The position numbers and the translations under genes are program-made. Shown here piece by piece: positions 26,582 through 36,747 of a stretch of DNA of 64,000 bases (position 1 is the stretch's first letter; every line of letters begins with the position of its first letter). The stretch lies in the NCBI GenBank assembly GCA_002238485.1, contig MPMG01000010.1:79765-143764 (forward strand), in the 5' to 3' direction. Source of the stretch: Chloroflexi bacterium bin20. Lineage in GTDB: Bacteria; Chloroflexota; Anaerolineae; Aggregatilineales; Phototrophicaceae. The notes beneath the pieces are model-generated. The model saw nothing but the letters and a program-made list of their open reading frames with translations. It was not told the origin of the DNA and made no database searches.

Positions 26582-27001
26582 ATGAGCGAGAAACTGCGCG
26601 TATTACTCTTGTGCACAGCCAATTCGGCGCGATCGCAGATGGGCGAAGGCTTGCTGCGGCATTTGGCGGACGGACGCTTGGAAGTCTTCAGCGCCGGCGC
26701 AGAGCCCGCCTCTGTCAATCCCTATGCCATCCGAGCCATGAACGTGCGCGGCATCGATATCAGCGGTCATAGCTCCGACCACATCGACCAATACCGGGCG
26801 CAGTCCTTTGATTATGTCATCACCGTCTGTGACAACGCGGCGGAAAGCTGCCCGGCATTCCCCGGGCCTGCCCGGCGTATCCATTGGAGCTTCCCCGACC
26901 CCGCCGCGGTCGAGGGCGCTGACGAGGCTGTGCTGGCCTCCTTCATCAACGTGCGCGACGGACTGGAAGCCAGGCTTCGTGACTGGCTGGAGAGCTTGTA
27001 A
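26582..27001 (+). CDS. arsC: Arsenate reductase ArsC / low-MW phosphatase family
   Basis: VLLLCTANSARSQMGEGLLRH (CX5R P-loop) and HWSFPDPAA. Confidence 0.85.
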   Translation: MSEKLRVLLLCTANSARSQMGEGLLRHLADGRLEVFSAGAEPASVNPYAIRAMNVRGIDISGHSSDHIDQYRAQSFDYVITVCDNAAESCPAFPGPARRIHWSFPDPAAVEGADEAVLASFINVRDGLEARLRDWLESL

Positions 27002-27068
27002 AATCGCCAAGACTTAGAAGGGTAGTTGGTAAGGCGTCAACTTAACCTCTCGGCGCAAAGGAGCGAGC

Positions 27069-27230
27069 ATGGTTCAGACCAGACACTATGATCTTCAATC
27101 CGTATTTGATGCCGATGGCGGGCCAGGCGTTTTCGGCAAACATGCAACGCAGTTAATGGAGTTGCATCGCCGTGTCTGCACGCTCGACGCGAGGACAATT
27201 CTTGGCAGATGCCCGGCACGCCAACGATAG
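27069..27230 (+). CDS. Possible 53-aa small protein with strong Shine-Dalgarno
   Basis: AAAGGAG precedes ATG; MVQTRHYDLQSVFDADGGPGVFGKHATQLMELHRRVCTLDARTILGRCPARQR. Confidence 0.3.
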   Translation: MVQTRHYDLQSVFDADGGPGVFGKHATQLMELHRRVCTLDARTILGRCPARQR

Positions 27231-27276
27231 TGGCGAATGCGCCGAGCGCGGATGAATTGTGGCGCTTCGCCAGGCG

Positions 27277-28533
27277 CTAGACGGAATCCATATTCTCGAT
27301 GATGCGCGTGGCGAATTCGCTGGTCGGTACCTTGGTGGCATTTTCCATCTGTCGCGCAAAGTCATAGGTCACATAGCGCTGGTCGATGGTCTTTTCATAG
27401 GCGCAGGTGATCAGCTCAGCCGCATCAAACCAGTCCAGGTGCTCCAGCATCATGACGCCGCTGAACAGCAGCGAGCCAGGATTCACCATATCCAGGTTGG
27501 TGTACTTGGGCGCGGTGCCGTGCGTGGCTTCAAAGAGGGCGATCTCGTCGCCGATGTTGGCGCCAGGCGCGATGCCAACGCCGCCCACTTCCGCCGCTAG
27601 CGCATCGCTCAGGTAATCGCCGTTCAGGTTGGTGGTGGCGATCACATCGTGCTCTCGCGGACGCAGCAGCATCTTCTGGAACATGATGTCGGCGATGGTG
27701 TCCTGTACCAAAATCTTGCCGTTCGGCACCTCGCCGTCATGATTCGCCGCCACCTCGTCCCAGGAAATCGTCTGTTCGGAGAATTCTTCGGCTGCCAGTT
27801 CGTAGCCCCATTTTTGGAATGCGCCTTCGGTGAACTTCTGGATATTGCCTTTGTGCACCAGGGTCACGCTGCTGCGCTTGCGGTCAATGGCGTACTGGAT
27901 AGCGGCGCGAATGAGACGTTTGCTGCCGAAGGGGCTGATGGGCTTGATGCCCAGTCCAGCATCTTCAAAGAAATTGGTCGCGTTCATCTCTTCGCGCAGA
28001 AACTTGGCCAGTTTGGCATTTTCTGGCGTGCCCGACTCGAATTCAATGCCGGCGTAGGTGTCTTCTGTATTCTCGCGGAAGATGACGACATCGACATCTT
28101 GCGGCTGCTTGAGCGGGCTGGGCACGCCATTGTACCAGCGCACCGGGCGCACACAGCTGTACAGATCAAGCACTTGGCGCAGGGTTACATTCAGGCTGCG
28201 AAATCCGCCGCCGACGGGCGTGGTCAAGGGACCCTTGATGCCGACCTTGAATTCGCGGAAAGCATCGAAGGTCTCTTCGGGCATATAGTCGCCAGCATAG
28301 ATGCCCGCCGCTTTTTCGCCCGCATAGACTTCCATCCAGCTGATCTGCCGCCTGCCGCCATAAGCTTTTGCCACGGCCGCGTCCCAAATGCGCTTGCTGG
28401 CGGTCATGATGTCATAGCCGATGCCATCTCCCTCGATGAAGAGCAGGATGGGATTGTCTGGCACCTGCATCGTCCCGTTGGCGAAGCTGATTTTCTCCCC
28501 GCTGCCGGGCACTCTGATCTTGTCGTAAGCCAT
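27277..28533 (-). CDS. icd: NADP-dependent isocitrate dehydrogenase
   Basis: IPVEGDGIG-like start ([23 protein letters not shown]), [37 protein letters not shown]. Confidence 0.93.
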   Translation of the reverse strand: MAYDKIRVPGSGEKISFANGTMQVPDNPILLFIEGDGIGYDIMTASKRIWDAAVAKAYGGRRQISWMEVYAGEKAAGIYAGDYMPEETFDAFREFKVGIKGPLTTPVGGGFRSLNVTLRQVLDLYSCVRPVRWYNGVPSPLKQPQDVDVVIFRENTEDTYAGIEFESGTPENAKLAKFLREEMNATNFFEDAGLGIKPISPFGSKRLIRAAIQYAIDRKRSSVTLVHKGNIQKFTEGAFQKWGYELAAEEFSEQTISWDEVAANHDGEVPNGKILVQDTIADIMFQKMLLRPREHDVIATTNLNGDYLSDALAAEVGGVGIAPGANIGDEIALFEATHGTAPKYTNLDMVNPGSLLFSGVMMLEHLDWFDAAELITCAYEKTIDQRYVTYDFARQMENATKVPTSEFATRIIENMDSV

Positions 28534-28879
28534 TGCGCGCGCGCCTCCTGTTGTCGGCTTTTGAAAGACAATGCGCGGCATTATAGCATAAGTGTCGCCG
28601 CGTAAAACAGGCTTATTCAAGCGCCGAGCAGACAGCGACAGGACGACACAAACGAGGCAGCCACCGCGAAAAAACTGGTTCTATGCCGATTCGCCAACCT
28701 GTGCTACACTGCCTTCGCTTGCCACAGACCATGACATGCCAGACCACGGCATGATTAGCAGGGCATTGCAGCGGCATAACAAGGGAGCATACATCCACCA
28801 TCTGTACAGCAGCACCATAGACCCCACACGAGCCCGCGACACTGTTTGACGGGCAATTTGCATTTGGAGCAAACCAATC

Positions 28880-30538
28880 ATGGCAAGAAAAAAGAAATTC
28901 AAAATCACGCCGATCGGCGGTCTCGGCGAGATCGGCAAGAACATGACACTGTTCGAATATGATGGCGACGGTTTTCTCATCGACTGCGGCATCATGTTCC
29001 CCGCCAACGACATGCACGGAGTCGATTACATCATCCCCGATTTCCGCTGGTTGGCAGAGCGCGACGACATCAAGCTGCATGGCGTCTGCTTCACGCATGG
29101 ACACGAAGACCACATCGGCGCGACTGCCCACCTGGTAAGAGCCTTCCCGAAGCTGCCGCTCTTTGCCACGCCGCTGACAGCCGGCTTGCTGCAAGTCAAG
29201 CTCAAGAGCGCGCGCTTGCTGAAAACGACTACGCTCAACATCTTTGAAGCGGGCGACAAAATCCAGGTCGGCCCATTCAAGCTGGAAAGCTTCCATGTCT
29301 GCCACAGCATCCCCGATTGCGTCGGCTATGGAATCAATACGCCCTTTGGCGTGGTCGTGCATACGGGCGATTACAAGTTCGACAACACGCCTGTGCACGG
29401 GCGCAAAACCGACTATGCGCGGTTGGCCGGCTTTGCCCAACGGGGCGTGGCGCTGCTGCTGGCCGATAGCACCAACAGCGACAAAGCTGGCTGGACGAAG
29501 TCGGAAGCGGTGATCGCCCCGGCCTTGGACCGCGTTTTTCGTCAGGCAAAAGGGCGCATCATGGTCGCCACATTTGCCTCGCTGATGTCTCGCGTGCAGC
29601 AGGTGGTCAATGCGGCGCGCGCGCACAAACGCAAAGTCTGCATCACTGGCTACACGATGTCCGAATACGCCAAGATCGCGCGCAAGCTCGGCTACCTGGA
29701 TGTCGACGACGATATGCTGGTCACGGTGGCCAAGGCGCAGCAACTGCCACCGCACAAGATCGTTTTCATGGTGACTGGTTCGCAGGGAGAGCCATCCGCG
29801 GTGTTGGGCAAGCTGGCGGCGGGGCGGCATCGTCAACTGGATGTGCGCAAAAACGACACCATCATTTTCTCGTCGCATCCTATCCCCGGCAACGAAGAAA
29901 TGGTCTATCGCACCATCAACCGCCTCATCGAACGCGGCGCCGATGTCATCTACGACGCCATCGAATCTGTGCATGTTTCTGGGCATGCCTGCCAGGAAGA
30001 AATGCGCCTGATGCTCAACCTGACGCAGCCCAAGCGACTCATCCCGGTACATGGCGAAGTCCGCCACCTGCATCTGCATGCCAAGCTGGCAATTGACAAC
30101 GGCATGCCACCCGACCATGTCACGACAATCGAAAATGGCACGACCGTCGAGCTGGACGGGCGTGGCATCACCGTCGGCGAACGGCAGCCGGGCGGCTATG
30201 TCTTCGTCGATGGCAGCAGCGTTGGCGGTGTCGGGCGTGCTGTCATTCGCGACCGCGAGATCCTGGCGCAAGATGGCTTCGTGCTGGTCAGCGTGAATGT
30301 CGACCGGCGCAGCGGCAAATTGCTGGAGCAGCCTCGCATCGTCTCGCGCGGGTTCGTATACTTGAAAGATGCCGAGGACTTTCTTGACAACATCCGCGAA
30401 AAGGTAACGCGCGTTGTCAACAGCAACCAGCGCATGAATGGCAACCGCCAAAACCTGGTCGAAGAGAGCCTCAGCAAATTGATCTACAACGAGACCAAAC
30501 GCCGTCCCATGATCTTCAGCATCGTCAACGAAGTCTAG
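28880..30538 (+). CDS. rnj: Ribonuclease J
   Basis: TPIGGLGEIGKNMTLFEYDGD...CFTHGHEDHIGA...SGHACQEEMRLMLNLTQPKRLIPVHGE. Confidence 0.95.
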   Translation: MARKKKFKITPIGGLGEIGKNMTLFEYDGDGFLIDCGIMFPANDMHGVDYIIPDFRWLAERDDIKLHGVCFTHGHEDHIGATAHLVRAFPKLPLFATPLTAGLLQVKLKSARLLKTTTLNIFEAGDKIQVGPFKLESFHVCHSIPDCVGYGINTPFGVVVHTGDYKFDNTPVHGRKTDYARLAGFAQRGVALLLADSTNSDKAGWTKSEAVIAPALDRVFRQAKGRIMVATFASLMSRVQQVVNAARAHKRKVCITGYTMSEYAKIARKLGYLDVDDDMLVTVAKAQQLPPHKIVFMVTGSQGEPSAVLGKLAAGRHRQLDVRKNDTIIFSSHPIPGNEEMVYRTINRLIERGADVIYDAIESVHVSGHACQEEMRLMLNLTQPKRLIPVHGEVRHLHLHAKLAIDNGMPPDHVTTIENGTTVELDGRGITVGERQPGGYVFVDGSSVGGVGRAVIRDREILAQDGFVLVSVNVDRRSGKLLEQPRIVSRGFVYLKDAEDFLDNIREKVTRVVNSNQRMNGNRQNLVEESLSKLIYNETKRRPMIFSIVNEV

Positions 30539-30566
30539 CTGGCAGCGCATTAGAGAGATCGCACCG

Positions 30567-31265
30567 ATGCAGCGGCAGCCTGTTATCCGCGCCCGCGAAG
30601 TAACGCGCCAATTGAAGTTGGGGGCGCATATTGTGCACGCCCTGCGCGGCGTCAATCTGGAGATTCACCGCAATGAAATGGTCGGCATCATCGGGCCGTC
30701 GGGCAGTGGCAAGAGCACGCTGCTGGGCATCATCGGCGGCCTGGACAGCCCCAGCGCTGGAAGTGTGGAAATTGATGGCGTCGATATCACGCGCATGAAC
30801 GAAAACCAGCTCACGGATATCCGCAATCAGAAGATCGGCTTTGTCTTCCAGTTCTTCAACCTGATACCCACTTTGACCGCGGTCGAAAATGTTGCGTTGC
30901 CGATTGAATTTGCCCAGATGCGCCGTCATCAGCCCTTCAGTCGCGCCAGAGACTTGCTGGAAATGCTGGGTTTGGGCGGGCGCTTCAATCACAAACCCAA
31001 CGAGTTAAGCGGCGGACAGCAGCAGCGTGTGGCGATCGCCCGCGCTCTGGCCAACGATCCGCCCATCTTGCTGGCGGACGAACCTACCGGCAACCTCGAC
31101 TCGCATTCGGGCGAAACGGTGATGGCCGCGCTCAACACCATCCGCGATGACAACGGCACCACCGTCGTCTTGGTCACCCATGATCGGTCCTTGGCAAGCC
31201 AAATGGACCGCGTGCTGCTGCTGGAAGATGGCAAGATCACCGATGAGGACCAAGGACTCGGCTAG
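30567..31265 (+). CDS. ABC transporter ATP-binding protein (LolD/MacB-type)
   Basis: [46 protein letters not shown]. Confidence 0.93.
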   Translation: MQRQPVIRAREVTRQLKLGAHIVHALRGVNLEIHRNEMVGIIGPSGSGKSTLLGIIGGLDSPSAGSVEIDGVDITRMNENQLTDIRNQKIGFVFQFFNLIPTLTAVENVALPIEFAQMRRHQPFSRARDLLEMLGLGGRFNHKPNELSGGQQQRVAIARALANDPPILLADEPTGNLDSHSGETVMAALNTIRDDNGTTVVLVTHDRSLASQMDRVLLLEDGKITDEDQGLG

Positions 31266-31339
31266 TTTGGCGGGAAGTGTTATGTTTGCCAGCGCAGGCG
31301 TTATACTGCGCATCCCGCAGCGGAGCGAGGGGATCGGAT

Positions 31340-31897
31340 ATGCCCATGTTGGACGAGCATTATACTGTCGAAGTCGCTGGCATTCGGCGCGATCTGCCGC
31401 TGATGGATATCAAACCGGGCGTCAGGATCGCCATCCTCAACATCCTGGGCGATGCGGAATTCGTCAATGCCGCTTGCGCGAAATTGGCAGAAAAGCTGCG
31501 CGGCCGCGATATTGATGTCCTAGTAACAGCCGAGGCGAAGTCGATACCGCTGGCGCACATGCTCAGCACCGAGTTGCGCTTGCCCTATATCGTCCTGCGC
31601 AAATCGCACAAACCCTATATGGGCGATGCCCTGCAAAGCGAAACGCTGAGCATCACCACGGGAAAACCGCAAACGCTCTTTCTGGATGAAAAAGACCGCA
31701 AGAAGGTCGCGGGCAAAAGCGTCGCTATCGTCGACGATGTCATCTCCACCGGCAGCACCTTGCAGGGCATGCGTCTGATCATGCGCAAGGCAAAGGCAAC
31801 CGTCGTTGCGGAAGCCGCTATCTTCACGGAAGGCGACCGCGCCCAGTGGCACGACATCGTTTCGCTGGGACATCTGCCCGTCTGGGTTGATGACTAA
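31340..31897 (+). CDS. Phosphoribosyltransferase, adenine-PRT-like
   Basis: VLVTAEAKSIPLAHMLSTELRLPYIVLRKSHKPYM...SVAIVDDVISTGSTLQGM (PRPP motif). Confidence 0.85.
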   Translation: MPMLDEHYTVEVAGIRRDLPLMDIKPGVRIAILNILGDAEFVNAACAKLAEKLRGRDIDVLVTAEAKSIPLAHMLSTELRLPYIVLRKSHKPYMGDALQSETLSITTGKPQTLFLDEKDRKKVAGKSVAIVDDVISTGSTLQGMRLIMRKAKATVVAEAAIFTEGDRAQWHDIVSLGHLPVWVDD

Positions 31898-31949
31898 CGA
31901 ACGAGAGCGTGCCGCATATTCCGAAGGAAGATAAGTCAAACGCATCGAA

Positions 31950-32546
31950 ATGAGTGACTCGGTCTCGTCACAACTTTCTGCCAAAGCGACGATCTTGCTG
32001 TTCTTCGCCTTGCTCGGGCTGATCTTGGCCGCTGGCGCGCTCTTGCTGGCTTCGCGCCCCGAGCCAACCACCATCACCATTTATCCGCCTCCGCCCACCG
32101 ACATGCCCATGCCCACTGCCACGCCTGGTCCTTTGCAGGTGTATGTCACGGGCGCGGTCATCAATCCACACCAGGTCTATACCTTGCCAGCGGGCAGCCG
32201 CGCCGCCGATGCTGTGAAGGCTGCCGGCGGTTTCACGAGCGATGCCGACCAAACCCGCATCAACCTGGCAAGAATCCTGCGCGATGCCGACCAGATTCAT
32301 GTGCCGGCTGTTGGCGCGGACGAAATCGAATTGTCGACCCACACAGGTGGCGAGAAAGTGCCTATCAACAGCGCAACCCAATCCGAGCTTGAAGCGCTGC
32401 CGGGCATCGGTCCTGTGACCGCCGCGAGCATAATCGAATACCGCGAACAGATCGGCAGCTTTGGGGCGCTGGACGACCTGGACGAGGTGCCCGGCATCGG
32501 GCCCGCCACGCTCGAAAACCTGCGAGACCTGGTCGCCTTCGACTAA
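31950..32546 (+). CDS. ComEA-like SLBB + helix-hairpin-helix protein
   Basis: TM; VYVTGAVINPHQVYTLPAGSRAADAVKAAGGF (SLBB); INSATQSELEALPGIGPVTAASIIEYR (HhH). Confidence 0.92.
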   Translation: MSDSVSSQLSAKATILLFFALLGLILAAGALLLASRPEPTTITIYPPPPTDMPMPTATPGPLQVYVTGAVINPHQVYTLPAGSRAADAVKAAGGFTSDADQTRINLARILRDADQIHVPAVGADEIELSTHTGGEKVPINSATQSELEALPGIGPVTAASIIEYREQIGSFGALDDLDEVPGIGPATLENLRDLVAFD

Positions 32547-33628
32547 CGGATGCGCGCGCCCGTCTTGGCATCAAAGAATTGAGCTTTGTCCCAGTCGAGC
32601 CGGCAGTGTATGGTGTCGCCGGGCACATGCCTGTCTTCCAGCCCGACCTTGATGCGCCAGCGCCGCTTGCGCAGCCAGACCTCCAGCAGCCGATATTTCT
32701 CCGCATAAAAGGGAATGGAGCGGTCGACTGTGGCCGGGATGCCCTCACCAGCCGCGGTTAAATGGACAAACATCGGGCGAATCCCCAGGATGACTTCGCT
32801 GCCATCGGGATGCGGGCAGGGCAGACGCACCCGACCCATGTAGCTGCCGTCCCAGTAGCCCTGGCTGACCCGACCCCAGAAGCTGTTGATGGTCGGCGTA
32901 CCCAGAAACTCGGCGACAAAGAGGCTGTTGGGGTCGTCGTGCAGCGCCTGATAAGCGCCGCTCTGGATGATGCGCCCGGCATTGATGACGACGATGCGGT
33001 CGGCCACGCTCATGGCTTCGACCTGGTCGTGCGTAACATACACCAATGTCACATTGAATTCTTGAATCAGTCGCTTGAGTTCGACCCGCGCTTGGGCTCG
33101 AAACTTGGCGTCCAGGTTGGCGAAAGGCTCATCAAACAGCAGCAACTCCAGGTCGCGGGCAAAGGCGCGAGCGATAGAAACGCGCTGTTTTTCGCCGCCA
33201 GATAGATGCCGCGGGAATCTGCCCATCAAGCTATCGATTTCGACGCCGGTGATATTGGCGACTGTCTTGACATGAGCGGGCACTTCGTCTTCTCGGTCGC
33301 GCAGCCGCAAGAAGAAGCCGACCGTTCGGCGACTCTCCCAATGCGGGATCAGCACATAATTCTGGAAGACCATGCCGATGCCGCGCTCCTCAACCGGTAT
33401 GGCATCCAGGGGCACTTGGTTATAGAGGACCCGGCCGCTGTCGGGTTGCTCCAAGCCAGCGATCAAGCGCAGCAGCGTCGTCTTGCCACAGCCCGAGGGG
33501 CCCAGCAGGACAACCGCCTCGCCATCGTCGATATGCAGGTCGAAATCATTGATCGCCAGCACGGGGGTCAGCCGGCGGCTTTTGTCATAATACGTTTTGC
33601 ACACTTTTTCCAGCGTGATGGCGCGCAT
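32543..33628 (-). CDS. ABC transporter ATPase (MalK/UgpC-CysA type)
   Basis: GPSGCGKTTLLRLIAGLEQPDSG, LSGGEKQRVSIARAF, LLFDEPFANLDAKFR; C-terminal TOBE-like. Confidence 0.9.
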   Translation of the reverse strand: MRAITLEKVCKTYYDKSRRLTPVLAINDFDLHIDDGEAVVLLGPSGCGKTTLLRLIAGLEQPDSGRVLYNQVPLDAIPVEERGIGMVFQNYVLIPHWESRRTVGFFLRLRDREDEVPAHVKTVANITGVEIDSLMGRFPRHLSGGEKQRVSIARAFARDLELLLFDEPFANLDAKFRAQARVELKRLIQEFNVTLVYVTHDQVEAMSVADRIVVINAGRIIQSGAYQALHDDPNSLFVAEFLGTPTINSFWGRVSQGYWDGSYMGRVRLPCPHPDGSEVILGIRPMFVHLTAAGEGIPATVDRSIPFYAEKYRLLEVWLRKRRWRIKVGLEDRHVPGDTIHCRLDWDKAQFFDAKTGARIR

Positions 33629-33718
33629 CGTTTTCCCGCAGCCTGCGTATGGATAAGAGCATAGCATAAGGCACACCGTCCGCGCCCAGACTGGCAGTTT
33701 CGGATAGCGCTGCTACAA

Positions 33719-34717
33719 TTGGCATGCACAGAGCGATTGCGGAGGTCAATCTTGACGCCGACCATCCAGCCCGACACGATTCCCATAACCAGCGCGACCG
33801 ACTGGCAGCCCGATCCCAAGTCGCCGCGCCGCCGTCCGCCCTGGATTCGCGTTCGCGCGCCCAGTGGAGAAAACTACGAACGCGTGCGCGACCTCATGCG
33901 CAGCAAGACCCTGCACACCGTCTGCGAAGAAGCGCAATGCCCCAACCTGGGCGAATGTTGGGGCAAGGGCACCGCCACCTTCTTGATGATGGGCGACACT
34001 TGCACGCGCAGTTGTGGCTTTTGTGATATCAAGACCGGCCGTCCCAGCCCGCTCGACTGGGGCGAGCCCAACCGCATCGCCGAAAGCGTTCGCGCCATGG
34101 GCTTGCAGCATGTCGTCATCACCAGCGTCAATCGGGATGAACGAGCCGATGGCGGCGCGCCGATCTTCGCCATGGTCATTCGCCGCATCCGCCAGTTGCA
34201 GCCGGGTTGCTCCATCGAAGTGCTCATCCCCGATTTCAAAGGCAAGGAATTCGCGCTGAAGATGGTGATGGACGCCCAGCCAGAGATCCTCAATCACAAT
34301 GTAGAAACGGTGCCGCGGCTCTTCAAGCGCGTCCAGCCGCAAGACCGCTACGAATGGGCGCTTTCCACGTTGCAAAATGCCAAGCGCATGGACAAGCTGG
34401 TGCTGACCAAGAGCGGCATCATGCTGGGCTTGGGCGAAACGCTGGCTGAAGTGCGCGAAACCATGTGCGATCTGGTGTCGGTCGGCGTTGACATCTTGAC
34501 ACTGGGACAATATTTGCAGCCCAGCAAACGGCACCTGCCCATCGAGCGCTATTACAGTCCCCAAGAATTCGACGAGCTGCGCGAAGCTGGCTTGGCTATG
34601 GGATTCAAATGGGTGGAGAGCGGTCCGCTGGTGCGCAGCAGTTATCGCGCCGCCGAGCAAGTCCGCGAGCTATCGCGACTGGAGCATTTTCGTTTGCACG
34701 AAGCGCGTTTGGGCTAA
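33719..34717 (+). CDS. lipA: Lipoyl synthase
   Basis: [41 protein letters not shown]: both Fe-S motifs. Exact start uncertain. Confidence 0.96.
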   Translation: MACTERLRRSILTPTIQPDTIPITSATDWQPDPKSPRRRPPWIRVRAPSGENYERVRDLMRSKTLHTVCEEAQCPNLGECWGKGTATFLMMGDTCTRSCGFCDIKTGRPSPLDWGEPNRIAESVRAMGLQHVVITSVNRDERADGGAPIFAMVIRRIRQLQPGCSIEVLIPDFKGKEFALKMVMDAQPEILNHNVETVPRLFKRVQPQDRYEWALSTLQNAKRMDKLVLTKSGIMLGLGETLAEVRETMCDLVSVGVDILTLGQYLQPSKRHLPIERYYSPQEFDELREAGLAMGFKWVESGPLVRSSYRAAEQVRELSRLEHFRLHEARLG

Positions 34718-34747
34718 TGCGCCCGAGCCAAACCAAGGGAGAGCATC

Positions 34748-35287
34748 ATGAGCGCCTTTTTTGCCAATCGCCGCGGCCAAGCCGAAGCCGACGCGCCAGA
34801 GCCGGCCGCAATCGTGCCAGCCGGACGACTCATCGGCTTTGATACCGTTATCGGCGCGAACACCCATATTGAAGGCGTCTTCTCCAGCAGCGGCAATGTG
34901 CGCATGGATGGGCAATTCAGCGGCGCGCTGGAGATCAGCGGCAATATCTTGGTGGGAGAATCAGCCGATATCCACGCCGACATCAATGCGCGAAACATCT
35001 CTATCGCCGGCAGCGTGCGCGGCAATGTCTGCGGCAACAAAGTGCAGCTTCTGCGCACCGGGCGCATCTGGGGCGATATCACCGCATCGGCGCTGACCAC
35101 CGAAGAAGGCGCATTCATTGATGGCAAGATCACCATGAGCGGGCATGCGGCGCTTCGTGGAGAAGACGATGACGAAGCCGCGCAAGACGATATGGATTGG
35201 CAGGAACCGCCAGCAGAAGCCGCCGATCAGCCGCAAGACGATGACGCAGAAGCGGAAGAATCAACCGACCCGGCTATCGGCTTATAG
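34748..35287 (+). CDS. Bactofilin family protein with acidic C-terminus
   Basis: IGANTHIEGVFSSSGNVRMDGQFSGALEISGNILVGESADIHADINARNISIAGSVRGNV. Confidence 0.88.
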   Translation: MSAFFANRRGQAEADAPEPAAIVPAGRLIGFDTVIGANTHIEGVFSSSGNVRMDGQFSGALEISGNILVGESADIHADINARNISIAGSVRGNVCGNKVQLLRTGRIWGDITASALTTEEGAFIDGKITMSGHAALRGEDDDEAAQDDMDWQEPPAEAADQPQDDDAEAEESTDPAIGL

Positions 35288-36052
35288 CGATGTCGCAGTA
35301 AGACCGCCATCCACAACGAAAACCGCGCCGGTCGTGAAATCGGACGCTGAAGAAGCCAGCAGCAGCGCCAAGCCAGCGATATCTTGCGGCTGGCCAATCC
35401 GTCCAACTGGCGTCTGCGCAAGCACATGCTCCAGGAGATCAGGATTGCCCCACAGCGCCTGCGCAAATTTCGTCTGTACCAGTCCGGGCGCGATGGCGTT
35501 GACCTGGATATTGTCCGCGCCCAGCTCCTGCGCCAGCGTTTGTGTGAGGCTGATGATCGCCGCCTTGCTGATGCTGTAGATGCCCTGGTAGCGTCCAGGC
35601 TTCAGCCCAACGATTGACGCCACATTGATGATCTTGCCGCCGCCGCTTTTTTGCAGAGCCGGCAGCGCCGCTTGTGTCAGCCAGACATTGCCCAGCAAAT
35701 TGACATCCAGAATCTTTCGCCAATAGCTGTCATCAGCCTCGAGGATAGAGCCGAAGTGCGGGTTGGTCGCCGCGTTATTGACCAGAATGTCCAACCGTCC
35801 GAACCGCGCAATCGTCCGCTCAACCAACTGGTGCAGGGCAGCCTTGTCGCCATTATGCGCCGCGATTCCCAGCGCTTGCCCGCCAGATGCATTGATTTTT
35901 GCCGCAACCTCGTCCAGCGATTCCTGCCGCCGGCTCGATACAACTACCGCGCAGCCAGCCCGCGCCAATTCCCCAGCTATGGCCATGCCGATGCCGCGCG
36001 ATGCGCCAGTTATTATGGCGACCTTGCCAGTCAGGTCGAATGCTTCGCCCAT
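35282..36052 (-). CDS. SDR family oxidoreductase
   Basis: VAIITGASRGIGMAIAGEL, NNAATNP, YSISKAAIISLTQTLAQELG. Confidence 0.93.
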   Translation of the reverse strand: MGEAFDLTGKVAIITGASRGIGMAIAGELARAGCAVVVSSRRQESLDEVAAKINASGGQALGIAAHNGDKAALHQLVERTIARFGRLDILVNNAATNPHFGSILEADDSYWRKILDVNLLGNVWLTQAALPALQKSGGGKIINVASIVGLKPGRYQGIYSISKAAIISLTQTLAQELGADNIQVNAIAPGLVQTKFAQALWGNPDLLEHVLAQTPVGRIGQPQDIAGLALLLASSASDFTTGAVFVVDGGLTATSL

Positions 36053-36070
36053 GCCACTACCCTCGTGATG

Positions 36071-36742
36071 CTAGATTGCGCGTTCGGGCGGGATGCTGCC
36101 CAGCAAATGGATGCCCATGCGGCGCAAATCGTCTTGATGATGCAGGCGTCGATCGAGGTGTTCAGCCAGTAGCGCCAATGTCAGCCCCAGCAGCAGCCCA
36201 ATGCCCGTCTGCAGCAGCGGACGCAGCCGCTCGGACATGGATGGCGAAACCGTGCCGATCCAGGGCACATCCAGAATAGAGATTTGTGCCGCTTCGCCAC
36301 GAAGTTGGGGGAAGTAATCGGCATTCCGCTGCGCCAGCACAACCTGCGCGGCATCGGCGATCATTGCCAGCGCATCGTGGTCATGGTGACTCAGGTAGAT
36401 CACGCCGACCGACCGCGAATTGTCAGCGGCGATGCCCAATCCGCCCAGCGAATCGGCTGCTTCGTCCAGCTGAGCCGCTAGCTCATCACGAAATCGCGAG
36501 CTGGGCACCCAGTCGGTGAAAGCATTCACCACCAGCTCCGATGCCAGCCAGGTGTCCATGAAGCTATCTTCGATTGCCAGCAGATCTGGCTGCTGCGCGG
36601 CGCTATAACGGATCTGCAGTGTGAATCCGCGCGGCGCATCGTCCAGCAGGGTCGGCAAAGACAAGCCAATGCCAGCGACGAATGGCAGCAAGATCAGCCA
36701 CCAGCGGCGTGAGAGCAGACGAAGTGCGCTGGTATAGTCCAT
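36071..36742 (-). CDS. Wzz/chain-length-determinant-like membrane protein
   Basis: N-terminal TM (RRWWLILLPFVAGIGLSLPTLL), C-terminal TM (LLQTGIGLLLGLTLALLAEHLDRRL). Confidence 0.7.
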   Translation of the reverse strand: MDYTSALRLLSRRWWLILLPFVAGIGLSLPTLLDDAPRGFTLQIRYSAAQQPDLLAIEDSFMDTWLASELVVNAFTDWVPSSRFRDELAAQLDEAADSLGGLGIAADNSRSVGVIYLSHHDHDALAMIADAAQVVLAQRNADYFPQLRGEAAQISILDVPWIGTVSPSMSERLRPLLQTGIGLLLGLTLALLAEHLDRRLHHQDDLRRMGIHLLGSIPPERAI

Positions 36743-36747
36743 TGCTT

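Noticed and set aside
28613-30655. 680-aa minus ORF opposite RNase J
   Set aside because: Shadow of rnj, whose motifs are unequivocal.
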